Source: Allomyces macrogynus ATCC 38327
Lineage: Eukaryota; Blastocladiomycota; Blastocladiomycetes; Blastocladiales; Blastocladiaceae
DNA: 64,000 bases
Reading direction: 5' to 3'
Assembly: GCA_000151295.1 (NCBI GenBank)
Contig: GG745341.1
Span: 282,494-346,493, forward strand
Of the stretch, positions 21,563-33,080 are shown in pieces. The position numbers and the translations under genes were made by a program. Positions within the stretch are counted from its first letter, which is position 1. The number at the start of each line of letters is the position of its first letter. The notes beneath the pieces were generated by a model that was not told where the DNA came from, searched no databases, and was given only the letters and a program-made list of their open reading frames with translations.

Positions 21563-23544
21563 TCACGCCGCTGGCTTCCCCATCTTCTTGCCATTCCCAT
21601 GACTCGCACCCAGCGCGGCATCGCGCGCCGCCTGCATCGCGGCCGCATTGGCCGCCGCAATCGCCGCGACTGTCTCGCGCTCCTTGGCAAACTCGGCCAC
21701 GAGCGCCGCGGCATTGACGCGCGGTGTTATTGCATCTCCTACCGCCACCGCAACCGGCGGCGGGGTTCCATCCGATCCCGGCTCAGCCGGTGGCAGGATC
21801 AGGTCCTTGGGCGGCCCGTTGAGCCCGACGGCGAGCTCAGCCGTGAGTGTCGCGTGCGGGGTACCGTACCCGACGGCCGGGGTGATGGCCAGCACATACG
21901 TCTACGCATCAATCACCACTGTGTGAGAATGTTGACCGGTAACACCGGGTACAGGCGCAAAGACGTACGTTGCGGTCGAGCAACTCCGACACGTCAATCG
22001 GAATCGCGCCCAAGACCGTGCGGTCGTGCAAGATTTTTCGGAAATCATGGCTCGCGTCCGCCGCCGCAGCCGCCGCAGCTCCACCCTTCTTCTTGGCCGC
22101 GGCCGCCCGCTTGACCGCGTTCGGGCTTGGCGGGTCGCGCGCGATCGGGTCCCAGGTCACCCAGTACCGCACGAGCCGCATTGTCAGCGAATCTGCATCC
22201 CAAAATGAGTCAGTCCATTCCCGCCGCTGCACTCTCTCATGAACGACCAACGCACCCGCCAACGTATCCCGCAGTTTCGCGTCCACCGCGCACGTCTTCT
22301 CTACCAGCACGTTCCACTTGACCGCACGCTCGCCGTTCCCCGCGGCCTCGGCCGCTGCCGCTGCTGCTGCCGCCGCGGCCTTTTCCTTGGGTGTCGACCG
22401 GCTCGTGATGGGTGGGACCGCAGAACTCGTGAACGATGCGGGCGCCGGGTCGGTTGCCACGTCCCAGATCTCGATCGCATACATGTACTCGGAGGGCGGC
22501 GGCGGAGTGAGCGTAGCGGGAGCGAGTGCGGCGGGGTCCGCGGTGGTGGTGCCGGGGGTCGAGTTGGATGCGTGGATTGCGGTGGGGAGCGGGGGTGGAG
22601 TCGCAGGGAGGCCCCAGAGACAGCCGATGAAGAGCCAGACGCGAGCTACGGGTCGCGAGAGCACTGGTGAGTTTCTGCGCTCGAGCAACGATTGACAATG
22701 AAAACGCACGCACCCGTGTCTGCAAACGCCGGCGGCGTCCCATCCCGCACCCCCGAATTGACTTGGACGTCATCAAAGAAGTCGAGGTGCGGCACACGCG
22801 TAGCAATTGTTTCGGCATACTGTGTCGTCAGAGCGATCGGGTTGCCCATGAGCGACACGATGCGCACGAAGGGCGCAACGACCAAAGCGGCAACGGTCGG
22901 CTCGAGCCGCGAGAGCCGGTTGAATGACAGGTCGAGGCTCTTGAGCGACGGCGGCGTGCGCTTGGTCAGGGTCGTTGCGTCGAGGTCGCAGATGCGGTTA
23001 TACGCGAGGTTAAGGTGCACGAGAGAGGTGAGGTTGGCGACGGGCGGGATTTCCGTGAGCCTGAGCCAACGGAATGAACGAACGGTAAGCAGAGGATACA
23101 GACGAGCGATTCGCCGCGGATCACGGAATCGTAACTGGTTTGCCGCCAACACAAGCGTTGTCAAACACGCCGGGAACACGGTCCCCGACACGGCCCGCAG
23201 CAAGTTGCCCGACAAGTCGAGATCCACGAGCCGCGTCATGTGCACGAGGACCTGCTGGACTGGATCGTCATCCTCCATTTGCGCAATCCCGCGCCGGACA
23301 GGTGCGAGTCTCGTCACCGTCTGGTACACGGTCTGCCAAGACACCTTCGTGACCCCCTTGGCACGCAATTCGTGGAGTGGGTCGCTGGTCGGATCGTGCG
23401 CGAATTCGGCGTGCAGGTCGATGCTCGTCGCGTCGCCTACGTTGCGGTTGCATGTTGGTCAGGCACTGTCGTCGCATGGTCGCTGATGGTCTTCGAGCGG
23501 GTGGAGATGGCACTTGCCGCTCGCCCATCGCGGTTGGCCGCCAT
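21563..23544 (-). CDS. Leucine-rich-repeat protein, possibly ciliary (LRRC43-like)
   Basis: Four exons: 23514-23544, 22714-23436, 21969-22663 (acceptor at 22645 also fits) and 21563-21901, all in phase, 595 residues. The first half carries several LRRs (LVDLDLSGNLLRAV, TTLVLAANQLRF, LVHLNLAYNRICDLDA, LKSLDLSFNRLSRLE) and an LRR cap (SLMGNPIALTTQYAETIATRVPHLDFFDDV). The second half has an unusual domain (YMYAIEIWDVATD, VKWNVLVEKTCAVDAKLRDTL, TVLGAIPIDVSELLDRN), Ala-rich linkers and a basic end. The arrangement recalls LRRC43-type proteins of motile cilia, which would fit a zoosporic organism, but this assignment is tentative. Confidence 0.75.
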
Positions 23545-23997
23545 TTAGTCGTGTTCCCAAATCCCGCCATCGTAATCCGCTTGACAACTCGAAGAGGTCC
23601 TCCCACACGGTGTAGAAGCCTGATCCGGGCGTGGCGGATTCATTGCGGGTAATTGCGTCGGAATTTCGCATCATCAAGCTGTCGATTTTGGTCTGCCGCG
23701 CCGCCAGCCTAAAGTCGAGCACAGAAATCCATTTTGCCTGCAAATCATTCCCTGACTGTGCTTGCGAGAAGATGGAGAACAGACTCTCTCGGGCCAAGAC
23801 CGGTCAACCGAGAAAGACTGACCTTCACGAGGAGGAAAATGGAGATGTAATGAAAATGGATGAAATTGCCGTGGAAAATGTACAACATGGAGTCCTTCGG
23901 CAAGGACGACCGAGCAACAACTCCACCCGCTTGAAGATGCGACAACGACGCGTGCAACGCGTACGAAAAAAAGAATGAGCGTGCGAGGAGAAGGTAT
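23545..23997. other. Intergenic region between the LRR gene and the RAMP4/SERP gene
   Basis: Both neighbours are on the minus strand, so this should carry the LRR gene promoter and the small gene's 3' UTR. Open frames on both strands here lack a convincing start or splice context. I see no further gene. Confidence 0.35.
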
Positions 23998-24365
23998 TTA
24001 CAGGAACAGGCGAGCAATGGCCAGCACTGCGGGACCGACGAGCAGGATCATGAAGAAGAGCGCGTGCCCGCTAATCGCCCACCTCTTGCCTGTCAGCGAC
24101 CGGGACTTGGCAGTAGATGCAGCGAGGCCTCGCGGGCGCTACGTATGGGTGCAGCGTGTGAGCAAATCTGAGTGACGAGAACGGGCACGTCAACTGCGAA
24201 GGCGTACTACAGCGGGCGCGACCAGTGGGATTCCGCTCGACGCGGCAGCAAACTTCTCGTTGCGCTTGCGGATGGCACGGGACGTGGTCTAGACGTCGCG
24301 AAAAAAGGGGCGTTGTCGATCAGGGATAGGGTCCGTGTTGACGAGTAGGCCGACAGGGTTACCAT
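23998..24365 (-). CDS. SERP1: RAMP4/SERP, stress-associated tail-anchored ER membrane protein
   Basis: A tiny three-exon gene too short for ordinary open-frame searches. Exon 1 (24363-24365) is only the start codon, exon 2 is 24223-24288 and exon 3 is 23998-24138; introns are 74 and 84 bp, and all phases agree. The 69-residue product reads MTTSRAIRKRNEKFAAASSG, then GLAASTAKSRSLTGKRW, then one C-terminal membrane helix (ALFFMILLVGPAVLAIARLFL). RAMP4/SERP (YSY6 in yeast) associates with the Sec61 translocon and nascent membrane proteins; it has the same R-x-R-x-x-NEKF start, similar length and tail anchor. An alternative donor 15 bases downstream would add five residues. Confidence 0.8.
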
Positions 24366-24796
24366 TGCGGCGGGTGGTAACAGGGAGGATTGCAGATTCA
24401 GAGCGTGGCGAGCAGATGCGATGCAGCCGGGTGTCGGGGTCGGGGAGAGAGGAAAGAGCGGGCGGGCGGCGAGAGAAAAGTTCGCCGTGGTTGCCGGCGG
24501 TCGCCTCGACCAAAGATCGCCACGACAGCGCGTGGCACGTGGATGCCAGCGTGGCAGTTGCGCCAAGCGCGAGACGCGGCTAATCGTCTCTCACGACTGC
24601 ACGCTGCTGCCACATCACGTTGCTGTCAGATCACTCCTTACCAGTCGGCGACAAGAAAAGCATAAGCTGAAGCTGAAGGTGCTCGCAACCGCAGAGACGG
24701 AAGAAAAATACATTGCAAAACTGATCTACGCGCCGCGCCCATTATGCCCAGGATCGCCATGGCACACGCGACTTGGGCTACGCCCTCGCCACGACG
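24366..24796. other. Intergenic region between the RAMP4/SERP gene and FBXO21
   Basis: Promoter of the small ER-protein gene and 3' UTR of FBXO21, both on the minus strand. No gene or repeat is recognised. Confidence 0.35.
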
Positions 24797-27222
24797 CTAC
24801 TCCTCGTCAATGTGCCCTCCCATATCGTCGCTATCATCATTAATCGACATGTCGTCCGACTCTTCCTCCTCTGTCGTCGTCTCCTCGGCGTCGCTCTCTT
24901 CTTCCCGCAGACTCTCCACCGGGCCAAAGTACCATCCGGGTGGCATCACACCTGCACCCGCGACCGCATCGTCACTGTGCAGTTGGTCATACCACTGCCC
25001 CAGTTCCCATCCGAGCGCCTGCATTCGTTCGGGTGGTAGCACGAAAACAGGACCGGGACGCGCCATTGATACTCCGGGCTGCCACGGGCGCGAGCGCGGC
25101 ACGTCGTCACGAGCGGCCGAGTCGTCGCGCACCGGTGTGCGCAGACCGCGAACCGCAAACCACGCGCGGCCGCCACGCGGAGGGTCCACGGCAAAAGCCG
25201 CCTCGAGCGCGCGCAGCCGGTCATAGTCGCTGTCGTCCTCCACGGCTTTCAGCGTGCCATGCGACACGTAGGCGGTCCCGTGACTACGTTCCTGTCCGAC
25301 ATACCGCACCATGTAGTGCGGCAAGTGCGCGTCGCGGTCCTCGTCGTCCTCCATCCCCACGGGCCGGTTCGGAGCGGGCCGCCGAGACGCGTAATTGCGC
25401 GACATGATAATGGCGAGCTCGCCGTCCCACGCACGCACGACCTGCCCGATCTGGAACAGCGGCCCAGACTCCGGGTGCGACTCAGGCGCAGCGCCCGGCA
25501 CGTCCGTCAGAGGCCAGTTCGGCGGCGCCCCTGGATCAGTGGTCGCGAGTGCACGCACCCAGTCGACAAACGCCATCAGGTCGAGGTCCGCCGACACGGG
25601 CACGTTGCGCAGCGCGCATAGTCGGTCCACCTCCACTTCGGCATCGCGCGAATCGAGCACGAGCCGCTCGTCGTCCATCAAGTGCTGCCGAATGCGGCGC
25701 AACTGCCAGTTGACCTGGTCGGGCTCGAGCCGCAACAAAAGTGTCGCAATCGCATACAACTGGTGCTCGGCGTCGCCGCTGAGCGGCTGGCCAACACGTG
25801 CGGCACGCGTGAGGGCCCAATACAAGTTGCGTGCAGTGCGTGCGAGCACGCGCGAGTTGGGCGTGACGGCCAGGTACTGCGGGAGGAACGGAACGTGGTT
25901 GACTTCGAGGATCGCGCGGCAGTCGGCGGTCGTCTTGATCCACGCGCGCGGATTGGCCGCGTCGTACGAGAACGGGTCGAGGTAGAGGTCCGACTCGGTG
26001 TCCGGGTCGTGGAACCGCGCGAGAAAGTGCTGCGGGAAGCCGACCAGGTCAACCGTCACGGGCGGATTCAGACGGCGGCCTACGGCCTGCATGAGCATGC
26101 ACAGCGAAATGGGCAGGCCAGCACGCGTCGCAAGCACCGTGTCGAGGTACGAGTTGGTCAGCTCGTGGTACGTTTCGAGCGCGCCGCGGAACCCGAGCGC
26201 GCCGCGGTCAGTCGGGCCGTATAGGTACTGTGCCAAATGCAGGAGCCGGTCGCGTGCGGTACACTCCGCAGGGACCGGCGGGCAGCCTTCAGCGAGCTCG
26301 TCGAGCTGCGCGAGGACCGGATCGACGACTTGCGTAACGGGGTCGGCATGAATATACCGCGCGGCCGAGAGCAAAGCCCACGTGTTCTCAATTGGCTCGT
26401 CGTCGGCGCGCTCGATTTGGTCGAGCACCCACGTCCACCGAATTCGTCGGAGAAGGAGCCAAGCGGCACGGCGTTCGGATAGAAACGTGTACCGGGACGT
26501 GCTCACAAACCGCAGAACGTCCAGCACGTGGTAACCGACGGGCGTGCCCGCCAGATCCGTGCCAGGCGCGAATCGTGGGCCGAGAGATTGCTGGTGAACA
26601 AGTCGGTCGAGCTGGTCGTGGATTGCGGCTACCATCCGGACACCTCCTTTGGAAAATCGCATGGCCTGCACGAGCGTGAGCATGGCCTGGTCGAGCTGAA
26701 ACCGGTCGAGCGCGTACGCGCGCCAAGTCGTGTAGGGCGACCCGTCACTGCCGCGCACGACGTGGGCCAAGTCCAATGGGCGGGGACCAGAGCGGTACCT
26801 GGTCAACGAAGCGGTCATGTCAGCTTCGGCCTGTCCGTGCGGATAATGCCGAACCCTCTTTGGCGACTCTTCCACCGCGCTCGTCAATATTACAGCAGTA
26901 GCGCGTACCGGTCATCCAAGAGAGCCTTCCATACCCGACTGCTTGACGACGCTGTATGCCAGGCCCGCGAAACGCCAGCGCACGCGGCAAGATCGTGCGG
27001 CGCAATGCCCGACTGCGCCAACACCAGCTCGAGCACGTCGACGGGCAGATCCGACAGCTGTTTCAATGTCGGTGCAGGTTCACATGGCGATTTGCCGGTA
27101 CTGGATCGCAGCGCGGCTCCTTGTTGTCGTTGATCATGGTTGGAAATTGATCTCGAAGCGCTGATGCTTGCCAGAACTGCGCCGTTGGCAGCGGTTGCCG
27201 CAAGTCGTGGCGACACCGGCAT
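24797..27222 (-). CDS. FBXO21: FBXO21-like F-box protein with SirB1 and YccV-like domains
   Basis: Two exons: 26909-27222 and 24797-26855 (53-bp intron, acceptor less certain), 790 residues. Exon 1 ends with an F-box (LSDLPVDVLELVLAQSGI...WKALLDD), which binds SKP1 in SCF ubiquitin ligases. Exon 2 holds a SirB1/transglutaminase-like region (ETYHELTNSYLDTVLATRAG, PISLCMLMQAVGRRL, FPQHFLARFHDP) and a YccV/hemimethylated-DNA-binding-like domain (FQIGQVVRAWDGELAIIMS, HYMVRYVGQERSHGTAYVS). This F-box-SirB1-YccV order is diagnostic for FBXO21. The C-terminus is very acidic with Glu/Asp/Ser runs. The start is the only ATG before the F-box and lies directly next to a hexanucleotide repeat. Confidence 0.9.
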
Positions 27223-27223
27223 G

Positions 27224-27224
<1 letters not shown>

Positions 27225-27283
<59 letters not shown>
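27225..27283. repeat. TTGCTG hexanucleotide microsatellite beside the FBXO21 start
   Basis: About ten tandem copies of TTGCTG (CAGCAA on the coding strand), beginning three bases upstream of the predicted FBXO21 ATG. It would lie in the 5' UTR or, if the true start is further upstream in another frame, encode poly-Gln. Confidence 0.85.
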
Positions 27284-27561
27284 CTTGCGCACCGTCAGCC
27301 AGCCCATCCAGCTGCTTGCAGAGGCTTGGAGCAAAGAAGGCCAGGACGTGGGTTTGCGAGGTCTTTATATCGCCGTGTGTGTGGATCGGGTGGCAGCATG
27401 TCAGCGTGTTGGTCGAACCGGTCCCTTGCCCGATGGTGGTTGCGGCAGGGATGACGGCAACAGGGGCAAGACGAACGACGACCGACCACTCTTGCGCGGT
27501 TTTTCTGGACATAGCAAGTTCACCAAATCGTTTGCCGCAAAAGCAAGAGAGCAGCGGCACC

Positions 27562-28409
27562 TCATGTCACCGCGAAATAGACACCATCGGCTCTCACAAT
27601 CTCTGTTATTCCCCGTGCTCGAATCTCTCGAGCACTCCACTCCGCCCCACCCGTTGATCCCTGGGAGCGCCGCGGGTCCTCGACCTGTGTCCGAACCGCT
27701 GGTGCTGCCACGAGCTCACGCTTCTTGACGGGAACAAAACAGGTCAATCTCGCCGACATCTGGTCCAGCCGCTCTATCGCGATTGTCCAAAGCTGGCCAT
27801 CTTGCCCGGCTTTTGAGGTGGTCCGGGCCGATGCACATCGAGAAACAAGTGTGAGGCCAGACGGTCAGCGTCGATCATCGTAAGTGGGGCCAAAGGCGCG
27901 AAAACGGACCTCCAGCAAGATGGAAAAGTTGACTGCCGAGACGATGAGCGTGGAGAGAGACACGGCCATGACTGTCAAGAGGTCTGGCATGATCAATCGA
28001 TAAGGAGCACGGGGATCGAAACTCGGTAGAAGAGTGAAACTCGCGTGTGTGACTTACCCCACGCCAACCGCTTGCGACTCGACTTGTCCTCTGACTCCTC
28101 CTCGGGCGGATCCAAGTTCGCCGGGTTGCTGGCGGTGCTGGAATAACGCTCCACCGCTTTCACGAGAGCGGCCAGTGTCGCAGTCGGCCGAACCGCGATT
28201 ACGTTCGAAAGGACGCTGATAGCAAGACGCGGAGTGGCGCTATGGAACGTGTTGTGGAATGGCTGCACGCTATCAAACTTGCGAAAAGCGGCCTCTATGT
28301 TCGGTTTGGACAATTGAGGGACCGATAGAGGAGAGTGAGAGCGCCCGGACGCGTCGGTTGCTGGTTGGATATGGGTTGTTGAGTTGCACGACAGCGGGGC
28401 CAGCAGCAA
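27562..28409 (-). CDS. Short membrane-protein paralogue A, family unknown
   Basis: One of three tandem minus-strand paralogues sharing intron positions and motifs. Clear exons: a hydrophilic exon ending at 28058 (RYSSTASNPANLDPPEEESE, SSRKRLAW), a membrane exon 27910-27983 (LLTVMAVSLSTLIVSAVNF), and a last exon 27562-27792 starting LWTIAIERLDQMSARLTCF. The membrane exon is entered in phase 1 and left in phase 0, as in copies B and C. This copy has a longer C-terminal tail (77 codons). The 5' end is unresolved: the frame is closed by a stop near 28410, so another exon is needed, perhaps starting with the ATG at about 28531. Function unknown. Confidence 0.55.
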
Positions 28410-29141
28410 TCAATTTCGTGTGGAGATGGCCAGACGCAATTGCTCCTCGCGGGATCACCAAGCTCGCTGCGAAGAGTTGTGGCAGGTTGCTCACACAATG
28501 CGTCCCCACGGAATCTCCTAAGCATCAGCGGTTTGCGAAAAAAATAAGGTGATTTCCGGTGAGAGTATCGTCTTGGTTGTGGTTGGTTGGGGGTGGATGC
28601 AATCACTTCACTTTGCTCCGTCTTGATGTTCAGTCCTAAGTTGCTTCGTCACTCATCGGCTCCATTTTTGCACCAACAAGAGCAACATCAGCGAATCACA
28701 AACTGCAGGAATAGTGCCAAATTTTGACCTGCACCTTTCTTGTTAGGCTCTTGTTTGTCTCACAACCATTCGCTGCATGAGAATGCATGTGGCCAATAAA
28801 AGTGGAACATCATTGGCGCGAACCAGGACGGATGCTAACCAGGTCAGAAGAACCCGACCGACCGACCGGAGAAAAGTAAGAACGGAGGATGATTCATGGA
28901 GAAGATCTTGACCGCGCTGCGCTGGGCGGTTTGGTGCCATTCGATGCTTGGATACAAACTCTATTTATTTGCCTAACACGCGGCAGGACAGATTTGGCAC
29001 CGCATCCCAGCACGCAATTTCAAATTTGGATTATCGCCCATTGAACTGGTCCCACTGTGTCCCTTCATTTGGCCCTCGAACTCTCCACCCGATAATCCCA
29101 AGCTCATCGTGGTCCTTGCATCGGATCCCAGTGTCATGAGG
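28410..29141. other. Region between paralogues A and B
   Basis: Should include the 5' exon or promoter of copy A and the 3' UTR of copy B. A minus-strand frame at 28743-28940 encodes a hydrophobic stretch (SSVLTFLRSVGRVLLTWLAS) that could be a remnant of another family member, but the motif match is not good enough to call. Confidence 0.3.
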
Positions 29142-29704
29142 TCACACTTCATGGCCATGGAGCGCATCGATTTCGGCCTGCATCAGGCCGAGTCGCTCCC
29201 GCACGAGTTCCCAATACTCATCGCGGAGATTTTTCCTCTAGTGACGATGGCCCATGTCGACATGTCGGACACGGAACGTGAGAATTTGGCCAATCGTGCA
29301 AACGCACAGCACCCTGCGAGAGCGAAACGATGTCAATGGAGAACGGACCTGGAGCGTGTAGCGAAAATTGGCGGCCCAAATGATGGTTGATCCGAGACAT
29401 AACATCAATTCTATGCGGTCCACCATGATCAATCGACTGGAGCATGAAGTACAGCTGGGCCTGAGGTATGGTTGGGCGAGATGGCGCATACTTGTGATAC
29501 CCGCGGTCGCGGCTTTTGGCTGCGGCGCTCATTGTTCGAAGAGTACTTCACCGTGTTCGGCGATGAGGCGACTGGCGCCGACTTTGGTGGGATGGCGCTT
29601 GAAGTCGTTGCAGAGGCGGTTTTCGGAAGGGTGCTGCTCAGGCGGATGGCCATGGCGCGGCGGAACTGCTGTGCGCTGACAACGTGGCGAAAGGTGGCCT
29701 GCAT
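29142..29704 (-). CDS. Short membrane-protein paralogue B, family unknown
   Basis: Three exons fit: 29547-29704, 29349-29460 and 29142-29237, giving 121 residues. The N-terminus (MQATFRHVVSAQQFRRAMAI, then many Ser/Thr/Ala/Pro) lacks acidic residues and looks like a mitochondrial presequence. The middle exon carries a hydrophobic segment (IELMLCLGSTIIWAANF) and ends in Gln; the last exon reads NLRDEYWELVRERLGLMQAE followed by IDAL. The same order (presequence-like start, one membrane segment ending in NF, amphipathic W-x-L...RL..MQAE helix) is seen in copies A and C. The first intron junction has an alternative acceptor. Not recognised as any named family. Confidence 0.55.
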
Positions 29705-30298
29705 GCTGGTATTCTCAGCCGGGTGAGAGGAGAGAGGGACTGGTTGTGTCGGGTCTTTGTATGGCGCTGGATGTTTGTGCAGCAGACAAGAAAAGTAGGC
29801 GTCAAATTGACAGATCACGTTAATCCCGTGTTCAAGTCGTTTTTTGAACTGGTTTCGTTTGTTTTTTGGCCTCGGGCTTATCATGACAATTTGTTGAGGA
29901 ATCCAACGATCATCAAGATAGCAATCGCGATCGTGGATGCGTGCAAATCAGGCCAGGACAAACACTGATGATAGCAGACAACATGTCAAAGAGCTAAGGT
30001 GAGCAAATATGGATTCAAAAATTTGAATTCAGCCAGCTGTCTCTGAGGCAGCTGGTGGCGGAGGAGTCCTCCGCCTGGCGTCCAGGAAATGCAGCGTAAT
30101 TCCGCAAGCTGGTTCCCATGAACCGACAACAATGGGTGGAGAAGATGAGGAAATACCGGTCGAGTGCAAATAATTTTGTCATCTCTTCTCAGGTCGCTGA
30201 GTGTCCAGCTCATACAGCAAGATAGCATTGGGACTACATCTCAGCAACTAAATTTGCGGCCAGCTCTTCTGGTCTGTACCAACCTGGAAAGGACCACC
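29705..30298. other. Region between paralogues B and C
   Basis: Promoter side of copy B and 3' side of copy C. AT-richer than the flanking housekeeping genes. It holds one copy of the recurrent 9-mer GGGTGGAGA at 30133. No gene is supported. Confidence 0.35.
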
Positions 30299-30929
30299 TC
30301 ACTCATCGCGATCCCAAATAGCGCGGGCGTGCACCACAATGTCCCTCCGCGCTCCGCGACTGTGAAGCTTGTCGAGTTCAGCCTGCATCCAGTCCAAGCG
30401 CTGCGAAGTGAGCGCCCAAGATTCATCGTGGAGCTTGTCCAACCAGAAATGGCCGAGGATCGATGCACATCAGTAACACAAGAAACGAGAGCACCCGGCG
30501 TATTGCAAGAGCGAAAGAAAGTGAAAGCGGAGTACCCTGACCTGGGTGCCGAAATTGGCACCAAATACGATGATCATGGTGGCATACACGGCCACCACTG
30601 TCGGGCGATGATGAGTTGAGCAGAATCGCTGAGGATTTCATGGCGGTAGGCCGACACTTGAAGCGGGATCTCACGGTTTCGTCCCAAAGACCACAATGCG
30701 AGAATGATCCCAAGCTGGTTGCAAATCTGGGCTACGGCACCGACTGATCATCGTTTCTGCCCGAGTTGGTTGACTGGGCTTGACGTGCGGATTTGGTCTC
30801 ATCGTGTGGAAGACAGGTACGTTTCTCGGATGATGTACGGCGGAGGGTCTGGCCTCGTTGCGTGGCCATGGTGCTGGCGCGCACGAGGCGAGGCATTGCG
30901 AGCTTGACAGCTTGTCGAAGACGTTGCAT
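30299..30929 (-). CDS. Short membrane-protein paralogue C, family unknown
   Basis: The best resolved member: exons 30821-30929, 30675-30743, 30542-30597 and 30299-30433, introns of 77, 77 and 108 bp, all phases consistent, 122 residues. It starts MQRLRQAVKLAMPRLVRAST (basic, presequence-like), then two hydrophobic stretches (QICNQLGIILALWSLGRN and LVAVYATMIIVFGANFGTQ), then LHDESWALTSQRLDWMQAEL and a basic tail ending WDRDE. The last two exons match copies A and B in position and motif. It begins 179 bases from the end of the first P450 gene. A small mitochondrial inner-membrane protein is a reasonable guess; no function can be assigned. Confidence 0.65.
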
Positions 30930-31107
30930 GACGGCGGTGATTCCGTGAAAGGGAGGAGAGAGTGAGCGAGAAAAACGAGGGAGAGAAGGCTGTCGTGCGA
31001 GTGATCAAAACACCACAAATCCACCTGGTTGCTTCCGACATCAACAAACAATCGACACTCTACATCGCACGCGAGCGCGACCCATTTCATTTCCCTCGTC
31101 ATCACTC

Positions 31108-33080
31108 CTACACCCGCCGCTCCACCCGCACCCACGCATTCGTCGGCCGCATCGTAATCGCGACATGAAGCTCCTCGCCGCCCACCGGCAAGTCGGTGGC
31201 CAGCTTGTACCGGCGCACGAGGCCGGCGATGAACAGCCGCAGTTCCATGACGGCAAACTGCCGCCCAATGCATCCGCGCGGACCTACAAGGAACGGAAGG
31301 TAGTCGTAGGGCCCAATTTGCCGCCGCCCGTTGACAATGCGGTTGGCCGCCAAGTCGCTGCTGCCGCTCTGGACGAGGTCAATGGAGTCCCACCGCCGCG
31401 GGTTCCATTCCTTGGCGTCGGGGCCCCAAATAGACGTGTCCATATGGATGGCGCGCTACAAGAGCAAGAAAGGGTGGAGAGCAGAAATTGGGTAGGGCGA
31501 GACTCGTGGAGCACTGACATAATGACACAACAACGCACAATAGGAATTTCAATCTCCAGCCCCTTCTGCAGCGCGAGCGGCCCCAACACCGTCGTCGGCA
31601 CCTTGACATTGGCCCCAGCCTCGCGGAACGTGAGGTTGGCCGGCGGGAACAACCGCAGCGTCTCGTTGATGACGCTGGTGAGCCGCGGGAGCTTGCTGAG
31701 CGTGTCGTAGTCGTCAAGGTCCGCCACAGCCTGGTCGAGTTCCTGGACCAGCTCGTCTTGCACGTCCGGGAACTGCGCGAGCAAGAGCATGGCCATGGCC
31801 AGCGTCGACGACGTGGTCTCGTGCCCAGCGCCCAAGAACGTCTGAATCTCGCACACAAGCTCGTGCTCACTGAGTGCGTCGCCCGCGTTTTGCCGAATCA
31901 GCTCGTGGATCAAGGCTGTGCCGTTGGGCTCAGCGCGCGCGCGCGCCAGCATGTCCTTGATCGCCGACGTCATGACGCGGTGGCCCTTCAGGAACCGGCG
32001 GCGCGCTGCCGTCGGGCCGCGGCCGAGCGTCTTGGGGTACAACAAACACAGAAGGAACCACGGCGTGAACTTGATGCTGTCGAGCATGTCGTGGTAAGCG
32101 CGCGTGATGGGCGTGCCGTCGAGCGCGAGTGCGTTGAACTCGTAGTTCATTCCCGTGCGGCCAATCACGTTGAGCGTGAGCTGCCCACCGAGTTCATGGA
32201 ACGGCAACGGAGTCGATGCGGGTGCCGTGTCGAGCAGCGCGCAGAACTCGTCGAGCGACGCGAGAATGGCCGGGACGAGAGGCATGAGCGTCTTCATGTT
32301 GAAGAGCGGGTTGACGATGCGGCGATGTCGCTTGTGCACGTCGCCCTAGACGTTCAGGGATGCGTGTGAGCATTCTCCACCCCTCAAAAGTTCGCGAAGG
32401 TGGCGCTTCGGACGTACATTGATCGTCACCATGCCAAGGTCGCCTGTGACCATGCCGATCAGCACGATGCTGGTGTCCGGCTTGATGAACGAGTAGCTGT
32501 GCGCCGACATGATCGCGTGAAGTGTCTTTGGATCGGCAACGACAAGCGACGGAGCACCCTGTCAAGCGTACAAGGCCCATCCATTTGGCCACCCTTGAAA
32601 ATCAGGGAACGGATCGCACGCTGCCACTGAGAAGACACGTACGAAAAACGTGCGCGCAACGTAAATACGCGGCGCCTGATCCGCGCAATTCCAACCGTCC
32701 ACATCCTTGCCGTGTAGAAGCGGCGTCTGCTGCTCCGACCGGTGCGCCGTGGCCATAGACGGTTCAGGCTCGAGAATGTGCCCAAGCAGGTACCGGTGCA
32801 GTCCGAGCAGCCACCACTGCGGGTGATGCAATTTCTGCTCTGGCACGCCTTGGGCACGCAGCTTGCGGACCGCGCGCGCAGATTGAACCGACTTGTTGGC
32901 GATCCGAAGCACGGCAATTGCAATTAGCGACGCGGCGATCGCATGTCCTTTGGGTAGGTCGCGGAACGCGTCTTGGTACCACGGCGCGTGCTTGGCGAAG
33001 ATGGCAGCTGCGTGCGCGTGGAGAGCATGAGCCGTGGTCACAGCCGGGTCGAGAGCGAGCGACAGCTGGTTACCGCCCAT
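31108..33080 (-). CDS. Cytochrome P450 monooxygenase, copy 1
   Basis: Membrane-bound heme-thiolate monooxygenase of unknown substrate. Exons 32643-33080, 32418-32558, 31539-32345 and 31108-31455, all joined in phase 0; 577 residues. The N-terminus has an ER-type anchor (AIAASLIAIAVLRIA). Diagnostic motifs: I-helix FLGAGHETTSS, K-helix ExxR (INETLRLFPP), and heme loop FLVGPRGCIGRQFA with the Cys ligand. The HKRHRRIVNPLFN helix-C region is also typical. It ends in TAG. The intron positions are identical to those of copy 2 next door, showing a tandem duplication. CYP family membership cannot be set without a search. Confidence 0.93.

Noticed and set aside
23459..23797. 112-codon minus-strand frame upstream of the LRR gene as a separate gene
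   Set aside because: It overlaps the LRR gene's first exon and intron in another frame and has no supported start or family.
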